DNA from: an uncultured Ruminococcus sp.
GTDB lineage: Bacteria; Bacillota; Clostridia; Oscillospirales; Acutalibacteraceae
Direction: 5' to 3'
Assembly (NCBI GenBank): GCA_902798365.1
Contig: CADBWP010000007.1
Location: 1-60,651 of the forward strand
Length of the DNA: 60,651 nucleotides
Shown here: piece after piece, positions 53,085-60,110 of the stretch
How the letters are laid out: every line of letters starts with the position of its first letter
Position numbering within the stretch: the stretch's first letter is position 1
Made by a program: the position numbers and the translations under genes
The notes under the pieces: model-generated
The model's input: only the letters and a program-made list of their open reading frames with translations
Databases searched by the model: none
What the model was told of the DNA's origin: nothing

Positions 53085-53617
53085 TGGATACCATCGCTAT
53101 AGTGCTTATAATTATAATAGCGGTCTTTATAGTGGGCGCCGTGTGCATCATCGCCTACAGCCTGCTTTCATCAAACCGCTCAAAGCCCAGTGAGATCCAC
53201 TATTCGGGCGGAGCCAACATAGACGACGGCAGGCTCACCTCTGACAGCAACTATTTCAAGGGCTTGTCCGGCGCGCTTGAAGAGACCGCGGTGATAGGCG
53301 AAAACCGCAGGCAGACCTCGGGCTTCGGCTTTTACATCACGCTTACCGACATGTCAAACGGCAGAGAAGAGCGCCTGGCGGTCAAGGGCGAGCTTGTGCT
53401 GGGCAGAGCGGCAGATAGAGGCGTTTATGTTGTGAACGACACGTCGGTGTCGCGCAGGCATTGCATGTTTGCGGTCAACAACCGCAGGCTCTACCTGTCC
53501 GACCTCGGTTCCTCAAACCACACCTACCTCAACGGAAAACCGGTAACAGACCCGGTAGAGGTTCACAGCGGCGACACCATCAAAATAGGAAACACACGAC
53601 TTAGCGTTAAGTTTTGA
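53084..53617 (+). CDS. Membrane-anchored FHA protein 2
   Basis: A 177-residue protein with an N-terminal membrane helix (about 5-28), a linker carrying LEETAVIGE and a C-terminal FHA domain (about 95-175): VLGRAADRGVYV, SVSRRHCMFAV and DLGSSNHTYLNG. The Arg, Ser and Asn of the phospho-Thr pocket are present. The EETAVI segment resembles the Thr motifs of the protease and tail protein. It sits among WXG100 genes, linking the phospho-signalling to the substrate operon. Confidence 0.87.
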   Translation: MDTIAIVLIIIIAVFIVGAVCIIAYSLLSSNRSKPSEIHYSGGANIDDGRLTSDSNYFKGLSGALEETAVIGENRRQTSGFGFYITLTDMSNGREERLAVKGELVLGRAADRGVYVVNDTSVSRRHCMFAVNNRRLYLSDLGSSNHTYLNGKPVTDPVEVHSGDTIKIGNTRLSVKF

Positions 53618-53633
53618 TATATGGGGTGAAATA

Positions 53634-53939
53634 ATGGCAGTCAATAAAATAAAGGTAAATACCGACACGCTCAGCTCGGATGCCAATACCGTGGCAGAAG
53701 CTATCGGTGTTCTTGAACAGCAGCTTTCGGGTCTGGAGGATGATTACAACCAACTGGATTCCATGTGGGACGGTCCTACGAGCGAGATTTTTCGTGTGGC
53801 ATACCACGATGATATAGACGCTCTGAAAACTATTGCAGGCAACCTAAAAAAATTCAACTCCTTTGAAGTAAATGCAAAGGATAAATATAACGCCTGTGAG
53901 GGTGAGGTTAGCGGAGTTGTTGATTCACTTAATTGGTAA
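53634..53939 (+). CDS. WXG100 protein 6
   Basis: A 101-residue WXG100 protein with MWDGPTSEIF at the turn and YNACE near the end. From this gene on the DNA becomes visibly more AT-rich. Confidence 0.85.
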   Translation: MAVNKIKVNTDTLSSDANTVAEAIGVLEQQLSGLEDDYNQLDSMWDGPTSEIFRVAYHDDIDALKTIAGNLKKFNSFEVNAKDKYNACEGEVSGVVDSLNW

Positions 53940-53950
53940 AGGAGAAAGCA

Positions 53951-54268
53951 ATGGCGGATTTTGAATTAAGGGTATCTCCCGATGTTATGATGCGTCAGGC
54001 AGACGCGATTCAAAACAGAATAACCGCAATAAAACAGCAGTTTGGAATCATTGACAGTACCGTTAAGAAAACACGCGGCTATTGGGAGGGTGAAGCCAGC
54101 AGGCTCCACGAAAAGAAATTTTTAAAGCTTAAATCGGATTGCGATGAAATAACAAAGCGCCTTGGCGAACATCCTAATGACCTGCTTAAGATGGCAGGGC
54201 TGTACAAAGAAACGGAATCGCAGTCTGTCGGAGACGCAAACTCGCTTCAAAGCGATATTTTTTCATAA
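53951..54268 (+). CDS. WXG100 protein 7
   Basis: A 105-residue WXG100 protein with YWEGEASRLH at the turn and YKETE near the end. ATG 53951 follows AAAGGAGAAAGC; the upstream GTG in frame is rejected. Confidence 0.85.
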   Translation: MADFELRVSPDVMMRQADAIQNRITAIKQQFGIIDSTVKKTRGYWEGEASRLHEKKFLKLKSDCDEITKRLGEHPNDLLKMAGLYKETESQSVGDANSLQSDIFS

Positions 54269-54281
54269 GGAGATGATTTAG

Positions 54282-54593
54282 GTGGCAAGTACCAGATTTT
54301 CCATAATCATGGACTACCGCAACGCGATGGCACAGGCAGACGCAATTGATTCGCTGATAGCCGAACTGAGAAGCGACTGTAACAGGCTAAACGGTTGCAA
54401 CGACAGAATCAATATATACTGGAAGGGCGACAATGCGCTGAAATATAAAAGCAAGGTAGTAAAAACCACGCAGAACATCTCACAAATCATCAAGGATCTT
54501 TCCAATATTTCCGCAACGATCAAACGTATTGCCAAGCGCACATATGATACCGAGATGGCAACTTTGGAAATATCCAGGAACAGAACGTATTAA
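54282..54593 (+). CDS. WXG100-type protein 8
   Basis: A 103-residue protein with YWKGDNALKY at the turn, starting at GTG 54282 after AAGGAGATG. It ends in SRNRTY, like protein 1 (SSRTY), and lacks a strict YxxxD/E. Confidence 0.8.
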   Translation: MASTRFSIIMDYRNAMAQADAIDSLIAELRSDCNRLNGCNDRINIYWKGDNALKYKSKVVKTTQNISQIIKDLSNISATIKRIAKRTYDTEMATLEISRNRTY

Positions 54594-54616
54594 TCCTATA
54601 ATGCAGGAGATATGAT

Positions 54617-55021
54617 ATGAGTCAGTTTGAAATCAGCACCACTGGGTGCAAACAAGTTGTTAACGAGCTTGCGTCGGTAAGAGACAGACTTGGCAATGCC
54701 GAAAGCAGAGCGCAGTCTATTCTCAACAAGCTCAATTCTCGCGGCTTTCATTATACAGATACACAGCTGAAAAACGTCAGACAGTCTATTGTCAATAACA
54801 AAACCCATGTAGAAAGCTTAAGAAACGCACTCGAGTCATCCGCAACGCTTTACGAAAGAGCGGAAACCTCAATAATAGGCTACGATATTTCGGAACAGCA
54901 GGTGGAAAAAGCCAAAAACTTCGGTAACTACGACCTGGGCGATTATGCACAGCTACTTGCATTGCTTTCGCTGCTGGGAGCAAACCCCGGCTCGGCTCTG
55001 TTTTGGTGGTTGATAAGTTGA
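54617..55021 (+). CDS. LXG/WXG-like N-terminal half of a candidate effector
   Basis: A 134-residue protein. Residues 1-90 are helical with a YERAE export-type motif near residue 76, followed by GNYDLGDYAQLLALLSLLG and a hydrophobic end ...LFWWLIS. No W-x-G turn is visible. The next gene would continue it in another frame directly after this stop (55019-55021), so it may be the targeting half of a larger effector broken by a one-base change. AGGAGATATGAT precedes the ATG. Confidence 0.65.
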   Translation: MSQFEISTTGCKQVVNELASVRDRLGNAESRAQSILNKLNSRGFHYTDTQLKNVRQSIVNNKTHVESLRNALESSATLYERAETSIIGYDISEQQVEKAKNFGNYDLGDYAQLLALLSLLGANPGSALFWWLIS

Positions 55022-55055
55022 TGATGAAGGAAGCTATGGCGGCGACCAGGGTCAT

Positions 55056-55697
55056 ATGATTAATGACTACAGAACAAACGCGCAAAGGCGCAGAGAGCTC
55101 ACCGAGCTTATGCGTGAATATTATCCGAACATGAGCGACAGAGAGATTGCGGAATACCTCAGTAATATCAACCATGTCGGTTGCGGATATGTCGCTTTGG
55201 TAAATACCATTTTTATGCAGTTTGAGGGAGATCCCGAAGGCTTTGAAAGAACTTTCGGCTTTCCGATGTATCAGGACGGCGACTTTAATTATGACAGACT
55301 TTTGCTTGATTTGTATGTGACCACCGACAAAGCGGGCATTAATCTGGGATACAATGGGCTGCCGGAGGGAACGCTGGCGGAGAGCAGAAACGAGATCATC
55401 AACAATTATTTAAGCGATAAGGGAATGACTGCAACTACAGACTACAGGGTTGACGTCAACGCCGGAAACTATTCGGATATCACGAGCGACGGCGGCAAGG
55501 TTGTTATCTCTTTCAGATATGGCAATATGTACGATGCAAACGGGGTTCCGCACTACATTGACGGAGGTCACGCAATGGTAGTAACGGGAATGACCGACGA
55601 CGGAAGATATATTGTTTCAAGCTGGGGTGAGGAATACTTTATCAATCCTTCAGATTTGAACGGCGACGATTCGTTCTCTGTTATTCATTATAATTAA
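55056..55697 (+). CDS. Papain/C39-like cysteine peptidase, candidate effector
   Basis: A 213-residue protein with a papain-like fold: Cys in NHVGCGYVALVNTIF near residue 43, His in YIDGGHAMVVTGMTDDGRY near 175 and SSWGEEYFI after it. It has no signal peptide. The frame is open upstream as VDDEGSYGGDQGH, and the ATG has no good ribosome site, so it probably was joined to the helical targeting protein before it. A secreted toxin or maturation protease are both possible. Confidence 0.65.
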   Translation: MINDYRTNAQRRRELTELMREYYPNMSDREIAEYLSNINHVGCGYVALVNTIFMQFEGDPEGFERTFGFPMYQDGDFNYDRLLLDLYVTTDKAGINLGYNGLPEGTLAESRNEIINNYLSDKGMTATTDYRVDVNAGNYSDITSDGGKVVISFRYGNMYDANGVPHYIDGGHAMVVTGMTDDGRYIVSSWGEEYFINPSDLNGDDSFSVIHYN

Positions 55698-55711
55698 GCC
55701 GGAGGTAAACT

Positions 55712-56386
55712 ATGACTTATCAATTATGGGCAGGACTTGACTCGCTTACCGTACCGACGGTACAGGAGGTTAAAAGCCAGGCAGAAAAGGAACCTATATT
55801 GTTTCCGGAAGAATCCCAAATAGACGAAAGCTTTGTCAGCGGAAGCGTTGTTTACGGGTATTTGTTCGCGCATTATTTTAAAGAAAAAACCGGCTTGGAC
55901 AGTCTTGACAGGCGAATTGCCGAATACGGGATAAAGGAGTGTCCCTTGCAGGAGGCAGACTATTATCAGCGCTACAGCTCTTTGGGTTTAAAGTATTTTT
56001 ATATCAGGGCAGTACCCCGTGTAGATAGACTCAGCAAAGAGGACATGGAGCTTATAGGTGCCGCTGCCGAGGAAAAAAGCGAAACCTCTTGGTATGAGGC
56101 GATGTCGGTAGTCAATACTACATTCAGAGATGTGATGACCGTAGATCCGCAAAGTCCGGATACTGTTTTTCACCCATTAGTGACATGGTTTAAAACATAT
56201 GCGGTAAAAGGCGGGGAGATCCCTCTTGCACTTAAAACCGTACCGGATTATGATGAAAACGGCAATTTGGTCTCCGAAGAAGCCGAAGAAAAAAGAAACA
56301 AGATGCTTGACAGTCTCAGCAGACAGTTGGACAGCGCATTATCAAGCGACTTGGGTTGCCCCGTAAGAACCTGTTTCCCATTTTAA
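55712..56386 (+). CDS. Unknown protein, candidate immunity or chaperone
   Basis: A 224-residue cytosolic protein, acidic and mostly helical, with no recognised domain. It starts 14 bases after the peptidase gene with CCGGAGGTAAAC and is followed by a lipoprotein gene, a position typical for a toxin's immunity protein. That role is inferred from position only. Confidence 0.5.
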   Translation: MTYQLWAGLDSLTVPTVQEVKSQAEKEPILFPEESQIDESFVSGSVVYGYLFAHYFKEKTGLDSLDRRIAEYGIKECPLQEADYYQRYSSLGLKYFYIRAVPRVDRLSKEDMELIGAAAEEKSETSWYEAMSVVNTTFRDVMTVDPQSPDTVFHPLVTWFKTYAVKGGEIPLALKTVPDYDENGNLVSEEAEEKRNKMLDSLSRQLDSALSSDLGCPVRTCFPF

Positions 56387-56396
56387 AGGAGTACTT

Positions 56397-57131
56397 ATGA
56401 GACTATTAAAGCCAGTTTTTGCAGTTTTGCTTGCAGCATGCATTATTGTTTTGACTTCATGCAGCAACGGTGGCAACAGTAGCGGCACGGTTGAGAGTCA
56501 GGACACCGGACCGACTATTACCGAACCGGTTGGGGATGAGAGCAGTTGTACCGATTCCGATGATACCTCTCCGATGCTTGACTTGAAGCCTATCATCTAT
56601 CTGTATCCCGAAAAAGAGGTTGAGCTGACAGTTCGTCTCGGAAATCCCGAAAGGCTTACCTGCACTTATCCAGAATACAAGGACGGCTGGAAAGTGAAGG
56701 CATATCCCGATGGCAGATTATTGGATTTGTGCACGGGCAGAAGCCTGTATTCACTATACTGGGAGGCTGAAAGCAACACATATACGGAATTCGACGAAGG
56801 ATTTGTTGTGGCAGGAAGCGATACGGCTGCCTTTTTGGAGGAAAAGCTCAGCCTGCTTGGATTAAATGACCGCGAGGCTGAGGAGTTTATCATCTTCTGG
56901 CTGCCAAAGCTCCGTAACAACAACTATAATCTTATCCGCTTTGATTCCATACAAGAGATAAACGAAGAAATGCCGCTTGAGTTTTCTGTTCAGCCCGATA
57001 CCTTGATCAGAGTATTTATGCAGTACAAGCCGTCAGACTATCGTATAGACTTACAGGAGCAGACTCTTCCCAAAGCTCCGTCCCGCAGCGGATTTACTGC
57101 TGTTGAGTGGGGCGGCAAAAAAGTATCTTAA
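56397..57131 (+). CDS. Lipoprotein of the effector cassette
   Basis: A 244-residue lipoprotein with lipobox LTSC near residue 22, a short linker and a beta-rich domain starting KPIIYLYPEKEVELTVRLGN and continuing YKDGWKVKAYPDG. Similar domains are found in uncharacterised Firmicute lipoproteins (recollection). It may protect the producer's surface or be a surface partner of the secretion system. It ends 37 bases before a bidirectional terminator. Confidence 0.65.
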   Translation: MRLLKPVFAVLLAACIIVLTSCSNGGNSSGTVESQDTGPTITEPVGDESSCTDSDDTSPMLDLKPIIYLYPEKEVELTVRLGNPERLTCTYPEYKDGWKVKAYPDGRLLDLCTGRSLYSLYWEAESNTYTEFDEGFVVAGSDTAAFLEEKLSLLGLNDREAEEFIIFWLPKLRNNNYNLIRFDSIQEINEEMPLEFSVQPDTLIRVFMQYKPSDYRIDLQEQTLPKAPSRSGFTAVEWGGKKVS

Positions 57132-57167
57132 TATAAGCACAAAAACTCCACACAAACTCTCCATAAA

Positions 57168-57209
57168 AAAACTCTGCGCCTTGATTTGCTCAAAGCGCAG
57201 AGTTTTATT
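57168..57209. terminator. Bidirectional terminator ending the secretion locus
   Basis: AAAACTCTGCGC and GCGCAGAGTTTT form a perfect 12-pair stem with A and T runs on both sides. It ends the plus-strand locus and the minus-strand transketolase operon. Confidence 0.85.
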
Positions 57210-57226
57210 TTCATTTATTGTTTTTA

Positions 57227-58183
57227 TTATTTGCCCTCGGCGACTACCTCGCGGATGACCCTTGCGATGTGGGGCTGTGTCAGCTCAAATGTGTCGAGCA
57301 GCTCCCATGCGGGGCCGCTGAAGCCGAAGGTGTCCTGAACGCCGATCTTTGTCACCTTAACGGGACATTCCTCGGTGACCACGCGGCAAACCGCGTCGGC
57401 AAGTCCGCCCACAACGTTGTGCTCTTCAACGGTGATTATCCTTCCAGTCTCCTTAGCCGCCTTAATAATAATTTCGCGGTCGATGGGCTTTACGGTGTGA
57501 ATGTTTATAAGCCTTGCCGAGATACCCTCCGCCTCAAGCTCGCGCACCGCCTTGAGAGCCTCGTTAACAACAAGACCCGTTGCAATAACGGCGACGTCGG
57601 TGCCCTCGTGCAGGGTAATGCCCTTGCCCAGCTCAAAGCTGTAGGTTTCGGGATCGTTAAAGCTGTCTATGGCAAGCCTGCCCAGGCGAATATAAACGGG
57701 GCCGTTGTATTCTATGGCCGCCTTGGTGGCTGCCTTCATTTCCCAGTGGTCGGCGGGATTCAGCACTACCATGTTGGGGATAGCGCACATAATGCCCATA
57801 TCCTCAATGCACTGGTGGGTGGCGCCGTCCTCGCCCGTGGAAATGCCCGCGTGGCTGCCTGCTATTTTTACGTTCAGCTCGGGGTATGCCACGGAGTTTC
57901 TTATCTGCTCAAAGGCTCTGCCCGTGGCAAACATTGCAAACGAAGCCGCAACGGGGATCTTGCCCGCGGCAGCCATGCCGGCTGCAACGCCTATCATGTT
58001 GCCCTCGGCGATTCCGCAGTCAAAGAAGCGCTCGGGATAAGCCTTTTGAAAAATGCTTGTTTTGGTTGCCGCCGCAAGGTCGGCGTCAAACACAACTATA
58101 TCCTTGTTTTCGGCGGCAAGCTCGCACAGCGCTTCGCCAAAGCTTTCTCTTGTTGCCTTTTTAAGTATCTCAGCCATCAGCAC
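57227..58183 (-). CDS. Transketolase, C-terminal subunit
   Basis: A 318-residue protein with the pyrimidine-binding and C-terminal domains of transketolase: DADLAAATKTSIFQ, the FDCGIAEGNMIGVAAGMAA segment (Glu for cofactor activation) near residue 57, and GISTGEDGATHQ. With the N-terminal subunit encoded upstream it forms a split transketolase moving two-carbon units in the pentose phosphate pathway. It overlaps the N-terminal gene by seven bases. Confidence 0.94.
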   Translation of the reverse strand: MLMAEILKKATRESFGEALCELAAENKDIVVFDADLAAATKTSIFQKAYPERFFDCGIAEGNMIGVAAGMAAAGKIPVAASFAMFATGRAFEQIRNSVAYPELNVKIAGSHAGISTGEDGATHQCIEDMGIMCAIPNMVVLNPADHWEMKAATKAAIEYNGPVYIRLGRLAIDSFNDPETYSFELGKGITLHEGTDVAVIATGLVVNEALKAVRELEAEGISARLINIHTVKPIDREIIIKAAKETGRIITVEEHNVVGGLADAVCRVVTEECPVKVTKIGVQDTFGFSGPAWELLDTFELTQPHIARVIREVVAEGK

Positions 58184-59025
58184 TCGCCCTCCAGTCTGTC
58201 GATCTGAGCCTGCAGCTCAGCGGTAGCCTGCTCGTACTGCTCCTTGTTGGGAGCCACGCCGTGCCAGCCGACCTGATTCTCCATGAATGAAACGCCCTTG
58301 CCCTTAACGGTGGCGCAAAGAACAGCCGTGGGCTTGCCCTTTACGGTTTTAGCCTTGTCAAGCGCGGACTTTATCTGCTCAAAGTCGTGACCGTCTATTT
58401 TGATCACCTCAAAGCCGAACGCCTCAAACTTTTTGTCCAGAGGTTCGATTCCCGCAACGTCCTTAACGGCGCCGTCTATCTGCAGGCCGTTCTGGTCAAC
58501 CATTACCACAAGGTTGTCCAGGTTGTGATGAGCGGCAAACATAGCTGCCTCCCACACCTGACCTTCCTCAACCTCGCCGTCGCCGAGAACCGTATATACA
58601 CGATAGTCTTTGTTGTCAAGCTTGGCAGCCAGAGCCATGCCGCAGGCAGCCGAAACACCCTGTCCCAGCGAGCCTGTGCTCATGTCAATGCCGGGCGTGC
58701 GTTTCATGTCGGGGTGACCCTGAAGCATTGCGCCGATGTGGCGCAGCACGGTGAGCTCGTTCCAGTCAAAAAAGCCCTTAAGCGCCAAAACGGCGTACAG
58801 GCTGGGGCAGCAATGACCCTTACTCAGCACAAAGCGGTCGCGGTCAGCCCAATCGGGGTTCTGCGGATCGACCCTCATCTCTTTAAAATAAAGATAGGTA
58901 AACAGATCCGCCGCCGACAGGGAGCCGCCGGGGTGACCCGATTTTGCGTGATATGTGCCCAAAATCGCGCCCATTCTGGATTTGGCAGCCAGGATTTTTA
59001 ACTGCTTGATTTCTGAACTATCCAT
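58177..59025 (-). CDS. Transketolase, N-terminal subunit
   Basis: A 282-residue thiamine-diphosphate-binding subunit: KSGHPGGSLSAAD, the TPP/Mg motif GDGEVEEGQVWEAAMFAAHH near 150 ending in DQNGLQIDG, and GHDFEQI. It needs the C-terminal subunit. Split transketolases are common in anaerobic Firmicutes. GAGGAAAGG precedes the ATG. Confidence 0.94.
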   Translation of the reverse strand: MDSSEIKQLKILAAKSRMGAILGTYHAKSGHPGGSLSAADLFTYLYFKEMRVDPQNPDWADRDRFVLSKGHCCPSLYAVLALKGFFDWNELTVLRHIGAMLQGHPDMKRTPGIDMSTGSLGQGVSAACGMALAAKLDNKDYRVYTVLGDGEVEEGQVWEAAMFAAHHNLDNLVVMVDQNGLQIDGAVKDVAGIEPLDKKFEAFGFEVIKIDGHDFEQIKSALDKAKTVKGKPTAVLCATVKGKGVSFMENQVGWHGVAPNKEQYEQATAELQAQIDRLEGEC

Positions 59026-59084
59026 TATCTAACCATTCCTTTCCTCGGCAGCCAATGTGCGCAGCTGCCGACTCAGCTATAACT

Positions 59085-59112
59085 ATTATACACTATCTCG
59101 TTAAAAATTCAA
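59085..59112 (-). promoter_or_regulatory. Promoter of the transketolase operon
   Basis: On the minus strand TTGAAT (59107-59112) and TATAAT (59085-59090) with a 16-bp spacer. Confidence 0.6.
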
Positions 59113-59162
59113 CAATCTTTTGCACAGAATTTAAAATTGTATTAAAATACCTAATATCCCAC

Positions 59163-59190
59163 TTGAAACAATTGAGATTTGTGTTATAAT
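59163..59190 (+). promoter_or_regulatory. Promoter of coaX
   Basis: TTGAAA (59163-59168) and TATAAT (59185-59190) with a 16-bp spacer, 37 bases ahead of the coaX start. Confidence 0.65.
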
Positions 59191-59226
59191 TTATGAGGTG
59201 ACTTTTAAAGGACGGAGCGTGACGCT

Positions 59227-60006
59227 ATGCTGCTTACAGCCGACGTGGGCAACACCAACATAAAGCTCGGTATTTTTGACGGGGACAGCCTTAAATACAA
59301 GCTCAGGTTTTCCACCGATACCAAAAAAACCAGCGACGAGTTCGCGGTTGAGCTCTATACTTTTTTTCAGATATACAACATCGACTACAGCATGATCGAC
59401 GGCTCCATAATCAGCTCGGTCGTGCCCAAGGTCACGCGTCCCCTTCGTGACGCCATACACATCGTTACGGGCGCGCGCAGCATGGTGATAGGCCCCGGGC
59501 TCAAAACGGGTATGGACTTGAAAATAGACCGACCCGAGACCCTTGGCGGCGACATCGTGTGCGGCTGCGTGGGCGCATACGAAAAATACGGCGGCCCCGC
59601 GATAGTCATCTTTATGGGCACAGCCACGGTAATAGCCTATGTTGACGAGCACTTTGCCTATCACGGCGGCGTTATCGCCCCTGGCGTGGGCATTTCTCTC
59701 GACGCACTCACCTCGGGGGGAGCCCTGCTGCCGGCGGTCGATCTTGTGCCCCCGCGCAGGGTGATCTGCACCAACACCGTTGACTGCATACGCTCCGCAA
59801 TGACCTACGGCACAGCCTGCATTCTCGACGGAATGATAGACAAGTTTGAGGCGGAAACAGGCAAGACCTGCAAGCTTATAGCCACAGGCGGCATGGCGCC
59901 GCAGATGATAAAAAACTGTTCGCACGACATTGTTTTTGAAGAAAACGTGATCCTTTACGGCATGAACAGCATCTACAAAAGGAACAAAAAACAGAACGGC
60001 GAATAA
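59227..60006 (+). CDS. coaX: Type III pantothenate kinase, altered motif
   Basis: A 259-residue CoaX-like kinase for the first step of coenzyme A synthesis. The N-terminal DVGNTNIKLGIF, the GPGLKTGMDLKI loop and GGVIAPGVGISLDAL are family features. The usual D-x-GTAT box reads IFMGTATV here, with Phe where an Asp is expected, and the [GN]D-R-x-x-N-type segment reads GGDIVCGCVGA. The enzyme may therefore be divergent. An ECF transporter S component follows, possibly for pantothenate. Confidence 0.85.
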   Translation: MLLTADVGNTNIKLGIFDGDSLKYKLRFSTDTKKTSDEFAVELYTFFQIYNIDYSMIDGSIISSVVPKVTRPLRDAIHIVTGARSMVIGPGLKTGMDLKIDRPETLGGDIVCGCVGAYEKYGGPAIVIFMGTATVIAYVDEHFAYHGGVIAPGVGISLDALTSGGALLPAVDLVPPRRVICTNTVDCIRSAMTYGTACILDGMIDKFEAETGKTCKLIATGGMAPQMIKNCSHDIVFEENVILYGMNSIYKRNKKQNGE

Positions 60007-60110
60007 CGGCGCAGCTCAAAAAACTCAAATACAATCGCCCACGGCGTTTGTAAATATATTTGCGTTTCACCTGTCGCTTGAGGACGGGGAAACAGCAGGA
60101 GGTTAAATCA

